Below, one piece after another: positions 10,445 to 21,340 of a stretch of 64,000 nucleotides of DNA (the stretch's first letter is position 1; the number at the start of each line of letters is the position of its first letter). The notes beneath the pieces were generated by a model. It did not search any database and had not been told where the DNA came from. It was given only the letters and a program-made list of their open reading frames with translations. The DNA comes from Blasia pusilla (Eukaryota > Marchantiophyta > Marchantiopsida > Blasiales). The position numbers and the translations under genes are program-made. The DNA is taken from the NCBI GenBank assembly GCA_050084515.1, contig CM114274.1, positions 14,756,001 through 14,820,000 of the forward strand. Reading direction: 5' to 3'.

Positions 10445-11504
10445 ATGGCATCGTCCTCTCCCTCTAGTGTGCGAGTGGAGGAGACTTGGGAGCCATTACT
10501 TGGGCCCAAGCTCACGGGAGGTAAGAAACAACGCTTGACACAGTTCCTACGTGCTTATAGGAGTTGTTTTGCCTTTAGCATGAAGGAGTTGGGTGCTCTG
10601 GTTGGACCCGGTATACAGATTGATTTGGCTAGTGATACGCCAATCTTTTGTCGTCCCTACCGATGTAGTGATATGGAGAGGGACCTCATTCAGAGTAGGA
10701 CGTTGGACCTTTTGGAGGTTGGATTAGTGGAGTTGTCGCATGGAGAGTATGTCAGCCACTGTCATGCCTGCTAAAAAGGATATGCATGGCAACTACACAG
10801 ATAGACGGATGTGTGGAGATTACCGTCCTATCAATCGGCAAACCAAGGCCGATAGGTATGCCATGCCTACACCTGAGGAGATCTTTGATGTGGTGGGACA
10901 GGCAAAGATTTTCAATACTTTGGATCTTCGGGGAGGAAACCATCAATTGCCGATTCGGGAGAGTGACAAGGCCAAGACAACATTTTGGGGTGTCAACTCT
11001 CATGGCAAGGATTGTTTATACCAGTGGAAATTCTTACCCTTTGGGTTGAAGAATGCACTTGCCGAGTTTCAGAGAGTGATGGACAGGATCCTAACAGGGT
11101 TGGATTTTGTTTGGTGCTCCATTGATGATATCTTGGTGTTCAGTAACACAGTGGAGGAGCATCAGATACACTTGCAGATGGTGTTTGAGCGGTTGAAAGC
11201 TCATGGTCTACGTTTGCATCTAGGAAAGTGTAAGTTCTTCCATGAGGATGTTGAGTACTTGGGTCATGTGATCTATCCAGGTGGTTTGGAAGTTTAGAAA
11301 GCAAAGGTGGAGGCTATTGCACTTATTCCGCGTCTAGTAGATGTGAGTAGAGTTCGAGCATTCATGGGATTGGCGAACTACTATCGGAGGTATGTGAAGG
11401 GATTTAGTGCTATGGCAAAGCCTTTGAACCAATTGCTGAAATCAGATCAAGAGTGGCACTGGGGAGATGATCAGGAGAGAGCTTTTGTGGAGCTTAAGGC
11501 CTAG
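10445..11504 (+). pseudogene. Reverse transcriptase of gypsy A copy 1
   Basis: The N-terminal part (10,445-10,774) holds CFAFSMKELG and IDLASDTPIF, and a frameshift near 10,745 leads to the main frame. There SATVMPAKKDMHGNYTDRRM, FLPFGLKNALAEFQRVMDR and LGKCKFFHEDVEYLGHVIYP are typical of gypsy polymerases. The catalytic box reads CSIDD, where copies 3 and 4 read CYIDD, so a key Tyr is lost. TAG at about 11,295 replaces the CAG seen in copy 3. The thumb part (MGLANYYRRYVKGFSAMAKP) follows. Confidence 0.93.
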
Positions 11505-12045
11505 TTGGTGGCGGCGCCTATCTTGAGGAGACCTATCAGAGGGCACCCATTTCAGTTACACACTGATTGGAGTAGGTTGGGACTTGGAGCGGTGTTGACA
11601 CAATATGATGATGAGCACATGGAGTTTGTGGTGGCCTATGCAAGTCGCGCTATAGTTCATATGAGGAAGAGTGCTTGGCAGTAGTGTGGGCTGTGGCACA
11701 CTTTAGGTGTTACTTGTTTGGCACACACTTTACCCTTATTATTGATCACCAACCGCTCAAGTGGTTGATGGAGTCTGGGTTTAGGGTGCTTGGCAGTAGT
11801 GTGGGCTGTGGCACACTTTAGGTGTTACTTGTTTGGCACACAGTTTACCCTTGTTACTGATAACCAGCCGCTCAAGTGGTTGATGGAGTCTGACAAGCTT
11901 ACAGGGAAGCTTGCACGGTGGGCTCTTATCTTACAGGAGTATGACTTCCAGGTGGTACATAGACCTGGAGCTTCCAACCTTGATGTTGATGGGTTGAGTA
12001 GGAACCCATGTACTAGCCAAGAGGATACAACTGGGGCTAGATGGC
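11505..12045 (+). pseudogene. RNase H of gypsy A copy 1, with internal duplication
   Basis: A gypsy RNase H with YLFGTQFTLVTDNQPLKWLM and a C-terminal tail VHRPGASNLDVDGLSRNPC. A 115-bp segment is repeated in tandem (11,671-11,785 and 11,786-11,900), which duplicates the [17 protein letters not shown] block and puts the first copy out of frame. TAG at about 11,502 separates it from the reverse transcriptase; copy 3 has CAG there. Confidence 0.88.
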
Positions 12046-12299
12046 ATGGCGAGGCTGATGAGGAGATGGTGCCAAGTTGGCATGCATCCGCCTTTTTACG
12101 TTGGTTAGGGGTGGACTCTAGTATGGAGGACCACATGATATCTTACTCTAGTCAGAGGGTAGATGGCCAGCCTTCAGATCCTAAGGTTGGAGATGGTGGT
12201 ACGGATCAGCGTGATAATCATGATGATGCCTTGGTGTTGGAGTTCCTACGGACCAATAGGGTGCCAAGCATAGTGAGTGCCAAGGAGCGAGACTGTGTT

Positions 12300-13200
12300 C
12301 TTTAACGTGCTAAGAGATATCGATTGGAGGGAACACATATTCTCCGTGTATGGAAGGATGGTAGAGTACGAGTAGTGCCACATTTGGCTCAGAGAGAGCG
12401 CATTGTGCGACATGCCCATGAGGAGTTGGGATATTTTGGGATAAAGCGTACGTATAGCTTACTCCTTGGTCAGTATTGGTGGCGTGGCATGCATACTCAG
12501 GTGCAGCAGTTGATGTCATGTTGTATGGTTTGTGACCGGGTGAGGGCATCATTCAATGCCCCTACACCACAGTTACACCCCTTGCCTATTATGGAGTTGG
12601 GTTACCGTTGGAGTGTGGACTTTGCAGGACCGACCAGGGTACAAAGTTTCAGGGTGAGTTTTAGGTCTTGTGTGACAAGGCGTTGATTGATCATCGGACC
12701 ACATCTCGAGATCATCCAGAGGCGGATGGTTTGGCTGAGCGTGTGGTTCAGACGGTGAAGAGGGCATTGCGCAAGTATGGCCTACAGAAGGGGCATCTTG
12801 GAGACTAGGATATTCAGTTGCCATGGTTAGCCATGGGGTATAGGTTCAGTCGCCAAGCATCCTTGGCTTCCTTCTCACCTTATTTTCTGTTATACGGCCG
12901 AGATCCAGACTTTCCAGCAGCAATTCATCGGGAGTCTAATGAGGTGGTGAACCTTGATGACCCAGAGATGTGGATGAGAGTGTGTTCTCAGCGGGCCGAG
13001 CTCTTTCGGAGAGTTATGCCAACAGCCTTTGAGAATCTTGCCATTGCTCAACACAGAGATACGTTGCGGTATGCAACCATTCGGGGTGGAAGTTATCGAC
13101 CATCAATTTGTAGGTTCCATGTGGAGGACTTTGTCTATTTGCAGCAGATTGCACGGACAATGTTGGATGTGACGGCAGGCCGTACTATTAGGAGAGCGCG
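12300..13200 (+). pseudogene. Integrase of gypsy A copy 1
   Basis: The zinc-binding HHCC module is visible as HAHEELGYFGIKRTYSLL and SCCMVCDRVR. The core starts at WSVDFAGP with the first catalytic Asp, then a deletion at about 12,632 joins GGACCG to the ACCAGGGTAC of the second motif, removing most of the core between the two Asp residues. The third motif, ADGLAERVV, with the catalytic Glu, is present at about 12,724. The C-terminal part (NLAIAQHRDTLRYATIRGG) follows and keeps its frame to about 13,240. The deletion makes it inactive. Confidence 0.88.
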
Positions 13201-13202
13201 AG

Positions 13203-13497
13203 GTGTTAGCTTCTGGAGTTCTCATGTTGGAGGGTCGTGATGGAGTTGTTTGGAAGGACCATGTGCGTAATTGTGCGCCATGTCATCTTCCAAATTTGGA
13301 TGGAACTGTTGACCCAAGCTTAGCCATGATACGTGCTAGCTTGAGGTGCATGTTATGTGGGTCTGTTGGTAACGCAACCCGTATGTTGGTGTGTGATCGG
13401 TGTTCTAGGGGTTGGCACATGATGTGTTTGACTCCACGTATGGATGTTGTTCCTACTAGAAGGTGGGTTTGTCCTCGACGTACTTACGAGAGGTAGA
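13203..13497 (+). pseudogene. C-terminal PHD finger of gypsy A copy 1
   Basis: A PHD zinc finger closes pol: CMLCG, then VCDRCSRGWHMMC, then WVCPRR. The pattern C4-H-C3 fits except for the last Cys, which is Arg here but Cys in copies 2 and 3 (CPRC). PHD fingers commonly read histone H3 tails. The finger follows KDHVRNCAPCHLPN, a segment found in all copies between integrase and PHD. The frame ends with TAG about 165 bp before the terminal units. Confidence 0.88.
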
Positions 13498-13662
13498 TAA
13501 CTTGATCTTTGCATGATATGGATTACAAATGTGCGACTAACGATGGGGCAACCTAGCACCCGGCCTTCTGATTCGTGCACCCAAGAAGGTGTATAGCATG
13601 TAGTAGATGTAAAGGGCTTCCTGGGAGTTAGAGGTACCTAACCGCCAGTAAGGGGGGCGAGT

Positions 13663-14225
13663 TGTGGTACACTTGTGTTTGTGGACGCTCTCGTCTATGT
13701 TATGTATGTATGTGAGTATGGTATGTTAGCGATGTATGTTGTATGACGATGTGGATTCGCACGACAGCTGTCATGACCATACGGATTATGTCGTAGAGTA
13801 TAGTGTGCTAGTAGAGGCCGTAGTCTCTAGGTAGAGATGCAATTTCATACATAGGGTTGGGGGTTACTCAATTGAGGGTGACTTTTCCAATAGGGCCCGC
13901 TCTTAGGTTGGAGGATATAAGGTGGAGTGCACTCAAAGAGCAGTTAGTTCTTTGAGTTGAGCCTGTTGCATTGGGAGTTAGCCTTGGTAGTGAATAGAGC
14001 TCTTGGCTATGGTGTTTCCCGCAAGCTTCGACCTAGATTCTCCCATCGTGGAGTGGGTTTGGCTCGATTGTATGTGATTCTATGTGTATTTTATGACAGT
14101 AGGTCTTTCACGGATTTCAGTTATGGTACACTTGTGTTTGTGGACACTCTCGTCTATGTTATGTATGTATGTGAGTATGGTATGTCAGCGATGTATGTTG
14201 TATGACGATGTGGATTCGTACGACA
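13663..14225 (+). repeat. 3' terminal units A-B-A of gypsy A copy 1
   Basis: After a purine tract (AAGGGGGGCGAG, about 13,650-13,661) come unit A (13,663-13,766, 104 bp), two bases, unit B (13,769-14,119, 351 bp), two bases, and a second unit A (14,122-14,225, 104 bp). Both A and B begin with T and end in CA. The second A ends exactly where copia-1 resumes. The 5' end of the element has B only, so the two ends are not equal. Confidence 0.85.
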
Positions 14226-14610
14226 TATTATATATGCATGATGTGTCGCAAGAAAATCTTCATTTATGAATCTATGAACTGGATGTGTAACTCTACTTGA
14301 TCTACGAAGTTGTTGTTTAGAGGTAGATGCCTTTGACACCTCACTCGAGCTCTGACTAGTGTCAACAAACTTAATATGTACTCTTCCCATCCATGGACTT
14401 ACAGATTAACTGATGAATCTAGGACCTCTCCTAATCTTGCACTAGTACTTGGGGAATTTGAAGGCAATGTGTGTTGGTTTATAGTTATATTCTCCCCCTC
14501 AACAGACAAGTTTAGAGATGGAATAGGCTCAGATGGAGCATACCATGACTTCAGCTCATCAAAGATAACATGGCAACTAATAATAAGCTGCCTAGAGGAT
14601 GAAATGTAGC
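14226..14610 (-). pseudogene. copia-1 fragment between integrase and reverse transcriptase
   Basis: On the minus strand a frame reads RRSSRVTHPVHRFINEDFLA and HHAYI, the usual linker before the copia polymerase; it continues at 4,957 across gypsy A copy 1. The upstream end reads SRQLIISCHVIFDELKSW, the usual end of the integrase region, and continues at 15,630 across the solo LTR. Stops and shifts are present. Confidence 0.85.
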
Positions 14611-14615
14611 ACTTA

Positions 14616-15629
14616 TGTCGTGCGCCTACTCTCCTTGAACATTAATCTTGTTTGTTGCGGAAGCGTGCATTCAATAGGTCACGCTCTCAACCTTGATCTG
14701 CATCCAAACACGCACTTTGGTTAGTCGGGTCTTGGATCAATCAACAGGATTACTTTCCAAGTTCTCGTCTCGGACTCTCATCAAGCTCAACCTTCCTAGT
14801 TTCGCGGTTTACAACACGGGAAAATCTCGAAAGACTTGGGACAGACTTTGTGGTCGGTTCAGGAACCTGAAACGACATTTCGCGCCTAGCGGTTCCAACT
14901 GTCCGATGGACATCCAATGAGTTTCTCATCAAGACTCGCACGAAGTGAATCTCAGGTTGGAATCCAAGGGTGGCGTACAAAGTCCACTCCCTTGGATCAG
15001 GTTTGGGTTTCGAGTTCCCACGCCAAACTCCCGTTCCATCCCGTGCCTCTGAAACGCCATTTGGCGCCCAAAGTGGGGATTCGCTTCCCGAGACATCTCG
15101 GAGAGAATCCTCCCTTACTAGTACTTCTAGGGATCTCGGGGGGCCCCCTACATTTAGGGAAACACACCCGGGCCTCTCCAATTGGCCCTCAACCCGATTG
15201 CTCTCTCAATTATTTTCGGCCAATATCTCAGCCTGTACTTATGCGTTTGCTAAGATCTTTAGTGCGTCGGAAGCGTCTTAAGATCTGCTTTCCAACGCGC
15301 CCTTACTTGTCTCAAACGCATCTTGGAGCTGAACGTTATGGTCCTAAACACAATCAGATTCTCCCAAACGCTAGTCGTGTTCCAAACTGGTTCTCACCTC
15401 TTTGGCAACCAAGCTCCCAAGACTCAACTCATCTCAAGTCTTGGCTTGCATCTGGTCTAGGTTTTCTGATCGCGACCACTAACGCATGAAATGCACAACT
15501 CTATTCCGCGTTTCGTCTCTTAGACTTTTCCAAGAGACTTTTCCAAACTTTTCACAGCGTGAGTTCCCTTGAGTTCTGATGTTTCGCTTGGCGCCTATTT
15601 GGTGTTATTTTGTTATGAGGGTCACGACA
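14616..15629. mobile_element. Solo LTR with perfect 5-bp target duplication
   Basis: The 1,014-bp block starts TGTCGTGCGCC and ends GTCACGACA, a 7-bp inverted terminal match of the TG...CA kind. ACTTA flanks it on both sides (14,611-14,615 and 15,630-15,634). Removing it and one ACTTA restores the copia-1 reading GYK-CYISSSRQ across the junction. There is no internal coding part, so it is the product of recombination between two LTRs. An older relative lies at 119-825. Confidence 0.92.
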
Positions 15630-15634
15630 ACTTA

Positions 15635-16340
15635 TACCCCTTAGTTCCATCAGCATAACCAATGAAGATACATCTTTCAGACTTGGGGTCTAATTTCTGA
15701 CGTCTCTCAGAAGGAACATGAGCATAACAAATACAGCCAAATACTTTCAAGAAGGGAAAATCAGATTTACTTCATATGAAGACTTTGAATGGAGTTTTAT
15801 CATGAACTTGAGCTATTAGAGTTCGGTTGATTAAGAAGACTGCACATGCTATAGCCTCTACCCAATACACCTTAGGCATGTTCTTCTCATTCATCATAAC
15901 TCGTGCCGCTTCAACAATATGTCGATTCTTCCTCTATGCCACTCCATTTTGTTGTGGAGTGTAACGGCAAGTCAATTGACATTGGATGCCATTATAATAT
16001 AAATAGTCGTCAAAATCGGTTGAAAGATACTCTCCTCCTCCATCACAACGCAATTTTAGAATGTGTTGTCCAGTCTGCTTCTCTACTAGAACTCTGAATG
16101 TTTGGAACACTGAGAATACCTCTAACTTGGCTTTGAGAAAGTATATCCATATATAATCAGAGAAGTCATCAATAAATGAAACAAAGTACTAGCAACCACT
16201 AAGGCTATGTTGTGATGTTGTCCACACATGACTGTGGATCAACTCCAATATCCTGGATGCTTTTCTATCTTGCTTTGGAAAAAGAAATCTAGCTTGTTTT
16301 CCAAATTGGAAAATAGAACATACCTCTAACGTAGCAAGAC
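15635..16340 (-). pseudogene. copia-1 integrase, decayed
   Basis: The minus strand holds copia integrase pieces in several frames. The clearest is the C-terminal block at about 15,650-15,760: LKVFGCICYAHVPSERR, then KSERCIFIGYADGTKGYK. Upstream pieces include the region matching AERKNRHIVEAARVMMNEK-type sequence near 15,880-15,930. Stops interrupt the catalytic core. It lies in order between pre-integrase (16,357) and the linker at 14,226. Confidence 0.8.
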
Positions 16341-16356
16341 TCGCTAATTTAGGGAG

Positions 16357-16890
16357 TCATATTACTATATTAGATGATGAAAGACTCTGTAATCTTTGAA
16401 GATTCATATGTCCAATTCTTTTATGCCACACATTTAGATCTGTGACTTGTTGGCCAGTTTGACCATACATTATTGTTTGAATCTCTGGCATAGAAACAAC
16501 TAATTTGAACATTCTGCCAGATCTAGTTCCTTTGGTTATCATAGTCTGGTCATCCATTGTTTCAATGAAACAACCATCTACCTTAAACTTCACTTGATAA
16601 TCCTGTTCTACTATCTGTCCTATAGAGATCACGTTTCTTCCAATGGTAGAAACATAGAGAACATTTCCAAGAGCACAAAGGCCATATGATGCTATTGGAA
16701 CTTTATTGGTATGCATGATATGATGTTGAATGTCATTTCCTATGAGCACAATTGCATGATCTTTCATTGGCTCCAAACTACTAAACCATTTAGCTTGTGA
16801 GTTCATGTGATTTGATGCACCACAGTCAATATACCAATCTGCTGTCAAGTCTTTCTTGACCATTGCTCCCATATGATGAGTCATGACCAA
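16357..16890 (-). pseudogene. copia-1 protease and GAG-pre-integrase
   Basis: A 177-residue frame carries the protease active site WYIDCGASNHM (most copia elements have DSGA, so Ser is replaced by Cys) and the pre-integrase signature WHKRIGHMNLQRLQSL. Between them, ALGNVLYVSTIGRNVISIGQ matches the usual protease C-terminal block. This is the longest surviving frame of copia-1. It ends with TAG near 16,357. Confidence 0.92.
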
Positions 16891-17500
16891 GAGATGAACC
16901 GTTTGTGAATGTTGTTGTTCTTGGTACTACTCTTGTTATTGTTGCTCCACATATTTTTGTTGTTGTAAGGCTCCTATTCTCATATCTGCCTTCTTCTTGA
17001 AGCAAAACTTTGCATAGTGACCCTTTATCCCATAGTAATTGCAAGATCCAGGGACCCTCTACTGCTAACCTCAAACCCAAAGGTTTCCACCAATACCAAC
17101 TTATGATTGTGTCTGGTACTGGTTTGTAGTTGATTGAGTGACGTTATATTGAGTGCCTCTTCCTCCATATGTTTGATATCCACTACGATCATGGAAGCTT
17201 CAGCCACGACCCTTGCCTCTGTTTGATCCATAACCAGCAAATAGCGCACTCTCTTGCAGACTAGACGAGATATCGCTACCTATTAGACTCATCTCTTCAC
17301 TGACTCTTGAAAGGCTGGATACTTCTCTCTCACTGAGATAGAGGTCTCAAAGGACTTGTAATCCTTTGGAAGGCCTTGAAGAGTGAACAAGATCGGATCA
17401 TCATCTTCTACTGTCACTTAAATGCTATTCAACTGATCAAAAATATGTCTGATACTCAAAATATAATCATTGATTGTTATTGAAATGTAGTGGATTACTT
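16891..17500 (-). pseudogene. copia-1 Gag, middle and C-terminal part
   Basis: On the minus strand the Gag core reads DDDPILFTLQGLPKDYKSF and ETSISVREKYPAFQESVKR. The zinc knuckle near 17,020 reads CNYYGIKGHYAKFC, with the second Cys replaced by Tyr. A region rich in Gly, Arg and Tyr links the two. The N-terminal end is cut at 17,500 by gypsy B copy 2 and resumes at 27,213. Confidence 0.85.
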
Positions 17501-17960
17501 TGTCACATTTGGGTAGCCGATAGGCCGAGATCTGTCGTGGATAAGGCGTAGGAGCCAATGGACTATCTTTAGTGTAACTTTGTCCCACTGTGTCGGATGA
17601 GGTTTAGGATAGGTCCATTGACAACTTTCATGATGAGGACTTTCACAGCCGGGTGACTTGTTGACCAGGTCACCCGCCCCTGGTTACTTGTGCACGCAGG
17701 TTACCAAGGGGAGGGCTATTTTTAGGGGAAGAGCCTTTTGGCTCTTCCCAACCCTATATAAGAGAGGAAGATGGCTTTCTTAAGCCATCTTTCTCATGTT
17801 GGACCGTTAGAGCACCTGTCTTGTATGTATGTGAGATAGGACTATGGTGCTAACGTCCAGATTCCTTGATAGCACAGGGTGGACGAGGCTCGATATGTCG
17901 ATGTAGATTGAGGAGTGGAGTTTTAGGCCGGGTTTGCCATTTTTACTACTCTTTATTTTT
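17501..17960 (+). repeat. 5' terminal unit B of gypsy B copy 2
   Basis: The unit begins TGTCACATTTGGGTAGCC and ends CTCTTTATTTTT; the 3' copy is 26,595-27,074. An inverted repeat GGAAGAGCC/GGCTCTTCC (17,727-17,748) lies just before the TATA box and a second hairpin lies just after it. No unit A adjoins it, as in family A. Confidence 0.8.
17755..17762 (+). promoter_or_regulatory. TATA box in terminal unit B, with downstream hairpin
   Basis: TATATAAG lies in CCCTATATAAGAGAGG and is followed within 10 bp by a stem of two 10-bp arms (17,768-17,777 and 17,782-17,791, loop 4). The TATA and the hairpin recur in the other B units of this family (around 26,872 and 41,765). Transcription of the element probably starts near the hairpin. 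Confidence 0.65.
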
Positions 17961-19204
17961 ACATGAGAAAGATGTCAGAGGGCTGGTGGGAATTCGTTGT
18001 TTGCAGGTAGGCAAGCGAGTTGCCTTGGTCGGGAGCCCTTAGAGATAGGTGTGTTGCGGGTGCCGGTAATTTTTGTGTTCAGAAGGCCGTGGGCGGAAGT
18101 GCTGTCCATTTTTCTCAGATTTTGCTGGTGCGGATTGATTGGGGACAACTGCAGGGATGTAGCGCTGGTTGTGACGGTAGGAGTAACGTCGTCTAATAGT
18201 TGGAATGTCGGGAGTAACCAGGAAGAAGAGTTAGGGCTTGCAGCCATCGGGGGGCTGTCAAGTAAAGGGCGGCTAGGTGGCCTAGGGTTAGGTCGCGCAG
18301 GTGATAGGAATAGGGCCGAGTGCCCATGGAGGAGGAGCTCCATGGGCGGAGACGGATCGACGGGAGTCATTAAGACTCCAAAGATGGAGGAAGAGGGATG
18401 GGCAGGTGTGCCCGCATAGGGCCGTGTGCCCAAACAGGCAAAGACAAATGGATGGAGGAGAGCGTTGGACAAAGTAGAGGTGGATTCACATGGTAGGAAG
18501 GCCGACATGGTTGTAGGGTCGACCAGGTTGAGCAGTGAATGTGGTATGTTGGTGATTGGAGAGTTACAAGGTAGGGCAGTCCAGCGTGGGACTATAGCGA
18601 CGTCATTGAGTGGGCCTGCATTGGGGTTTTCGGAGTCGGATGGGAGATTCAGGATGTATAGACTTAAGGCTCTGATCCGATGGATGGTGAGATTTTGAGT
18701 TGCATCGATAGTTCATGACAAAGTGCTGGAGGTAGAGACGCAAGCGTTGATTCCGATGGGTTTTCCACATCCGATGACGCGAGGTTCGAGGTATGGTCGA
18801 TGAGAGTGTCGTGTTGCAGAGAGGTTGTCATACCATATGGAGGAGTGAGTGTTGACGATACGTAGGTTGGAGGGCGTGATCAGGTTACCCATTCGAGTCC
18901 CTTTTCCCGCACTTGTCATGTGTGATTGAGAGAGTTGGGTATTGGGTAGTAGCTGGTGCTAGGTGGGTGTAGTGACGGTGACGAGTGTAGACTCTTTTCA
19001 TGTGTAGCATGTTAGTGGATATATGGTAGTTGCCGCGTAGGGGTCGCATGTATGACCCAAGAGGTTAGGCGAGTGTCACTAGGTTAGGTGAGTTAGTTGA
19101 GAGGCTCATGGTGAGCCCGAGTGTTGAGTGTGCGTGAGGCCGGGTGTGTCATTATGTGATTGACGTTAGCATAGGTGAGCTATTGAGGAGTGTGGAAGAC
19201 TCTC
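17961..19204 (+). other. Leader of gypsy B copy 2, noncoding
   Basis: About 1.2 kb between unit B and the first Gag similarity. It is GC-richer than the surrounding copia. A 140-residue open frame (17,997-18,419) and its antisense partner have no recognisable content. No counterpart survives in copy 4, which is 5'-truncated. Confidence 0.6.
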
Positions 19205-20887
19205 AGTGAGTCTGAGTGCTTGAGCAGGTGAGACAAGGTTGTCATCACGGCGTTCTTCCAAGGTTTGGAAGAACGGGGTAGTGCGAGCAGTAGTAGTGGA
19301 GTGACACGGAGTGGACTGAGATACCGAGGAATTACGAGTGAGGATCTACCTTGACATCCATCCGTGGCTGGATCGTAATCACTAAACACTGGGTCTCGTG
19401 ACGAGATTGTAGACGGAGGCAGTATCACTTGGCAGAAGATGGACGACCTGGGCCATTGGGGCATGCGTCGTTTCTCGGGTACAATGGGCACCATCGACTT
19501 AGATGATTTTATCCAAGATTTTGACTCGTGGTGCAACTTCCAGGAGATACGGACCTTGACACGGTTCAACCCTTTCATGGCATGGAAGGGGTTGTTCCAG
19601 TACTTGGAGGGTCCCTCGATGGATGATTACATGGAGTTTCAAAAACTATATTCAGTAGAGATCGATGCCTGTAGGATGTATTGGGCTCCAGGGTATGTGT
19701 CCACTAGTGGTCGCGAGGCATATGATGGGATTGTAAGAGGAGAGAGACCCACACCACCAACCCGGAGACTAGATGGAGAGGAGGGCAATGAGACAGGCGA
19801 TGTGGCAGAGACCTCTGGTGGTAGAGGGCTACCCACTTTCAGCCCCACAATAGAGTTCTTCCCACAGTTGGGGAAGAGCTACGAGGGCGTACGCATTGAC
19901 AAGCTGAAGAGTCTATAGGATTTTCAGCGACGATCAGGTGAGAGTCTGAGAGAGGCATTCACGTGCATGAGGAGGTTGTTCATTGCTACGTATGGAGTGA
20001 CTGAGGCGCAGTCGGTCCAGTATTGGTACAGGGTTCTGGATTGCGAACTACGGAGGAGAGTCCGAGATGCGCCATTGATTCACACAGCGAAGTCCACATT
20101 GAAGGTGGTCTTTGAGTTGTCTGAGCGTATTGAGCTCAACATGAGTAAGGAGCAGATAGTGACCGCTGGATTTTCTCGAGAGTCGACGGGTCCATGAGCG
20201 ACGGTGACCCCACATGTGCTATAGTGAGCACTAGTACCACGAGAGCGGGCCGGTGTGCCCAGAGAGCAGGGCGGATACCATGAGCCTATGAGGCAAAAAC
20301 CCGTACCTACATATGCCCAGCAGGGACGGATGTGGTCTTGTTGGACGTGTGGAGGGGCCCATAGGTAGAGAGACTGCCCACAGCATGGGAGAGGACCACG
20401 AGCGCCTCCGATTTCTCAGGAGCCACAGAGGATGGCCCCACCACAGCGCCAGTGTGACTATTGCCACAGATATGGTCACACTAGGGATACATGTTTTGAT
20501 CTTCACCGAGAGGCACGTCTAGAGGTAGGCCGAGGGCCTGGGGAAGGTCGTCCTAGAGGAGGTCGTGGAGTCCTTCATGGACGTGGTGGTAGAGGACAAC
20601 CACTAGCTACAGGAGATGGAGCAGGAGCACCAGAGCCGACACTTCTCTCACGCATCGATCAGTTGGATCAGAGGATTGCTGCCATGACGATGATGCAGCT
20701 TAGGGAAGGCACGGAGCTGCGAGCCGCTAGTGTGACTCCAACTTCTACCTCTTACCCTGACCCGGGTGAGGATCTCGCAAGTATAGGGCTTATGTGTAGT
20801 GCAACCCTGTGTGAGGCTGCTGTAGTGATGACTCAGGGTGCTGTGAGAGGCACCGAGCCATCGAGAGATGGAGTTGAGATTGACTGA
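19205..20887 (+). pseudogene. Gag of gypsy B copy 2
   Basis: The first ATG of the clear frame is 19,439, aligned with 7,021 and 45,591 in family A. A conserved stretch before it (TRSGLRYRG near 19,310) implies the protein began further upstream. The core reads WKGLFQYLEGPSMDDYMEF and GESLREAFTCMRRLFIATYG, then VVFELSERIELNM. Two zinc knuckles follow: one broken (CWTCGGAH then a stop) and one intact, CDYCHRYGHTRDTC near 20,452. An Arg/Gly-rich tail and a coiled segment (LLSRIDQLDQRIAAM) close it. Stops at about 19,918 and 20,197 split it. Confidence 0.88.
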
Positions 20888-21340
20888 CGAGAGGGGATCG
20901 ATGGGCGGCAGGCAAGGGTTCCATAGTCATTCACATTGTCGGAGGCACTACACACACCATCGATGGTGCCTTGATGACCAGCGGTGCCTACAGCTCAGGC
21001 ACCTACGTCGACGTAATGAGGAGTTGGAGTGAAAACTCCTATGCCGGCTTGAGTGGAGTCAGTGTCGACCATAGTGTTGGAGGTGGTCACCAGAGTGAGT
21101 CAGACTCCACTATTTTCCGCCATAGAGTTGGCGACGTTGGGAGTTGGACCAAGGGAGGTGTTCCGGCAGTCTGCCACATTGTGTTAGCGTGGAGAGACGA
21201 CTACTTCTTGTTCAGAGGTAGTTGAGGAGGTGGTGGACTTGCCCTCAGAGCCGGTGCTCGGGACGTTTCCCACAAAGTCATGGCATGTGGCGGTGGCGAA
21301 GTTGGTAGATATGCCAGCTCGACCGGCCATAGAGTGAGTA
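20888..21340 (+). other. Gag-protease linker of gypsy B copy 2, broken frames
   Basis: About 450 bp between the Gag tail and the protease. Short frames align loosely with the family A segment at 8,356-8,700. I see no motif in it beyond what the family A frame shows, and several stops interrupt it. Confidence 0.5.

Larger units (their letters stand above)
4959..14225 (+). mobile_element. Ty3/gypsy element, family A copy 1, carrying DNMT and PHD
   Basis: A 9.3-kb element inserted into copia-1 between HHAYI (14,226 side) and MTNLQEQEP (4,957 side). Order: 5' terminal unit B (4,959-5,326), leader of about 1.5 kb, Gag, protease, cytosine methyltransferase, reverse transcriptase, RNase H, integrase, PHD finger, purine tract, then units A, B and A. 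It has at least three internal deletions (in the Gag zinc knuckle, DNMT and integrase), a duplicated RNase H segment, several in-frame stops and a YIDD to SIDD change in the polymerase box, so it cannot move by itself. Flanks suggest a degraded 5-bp duplication (ATTAT against ATCTA). Confidence 0.92.

Noticed and set aside
17997-18419. 140-codon open frame in the gypsy B leader
   Set aside because: No recognisable domain and an equally long antisense frame; it is most likely a result of GC-rich noncoding sequence.
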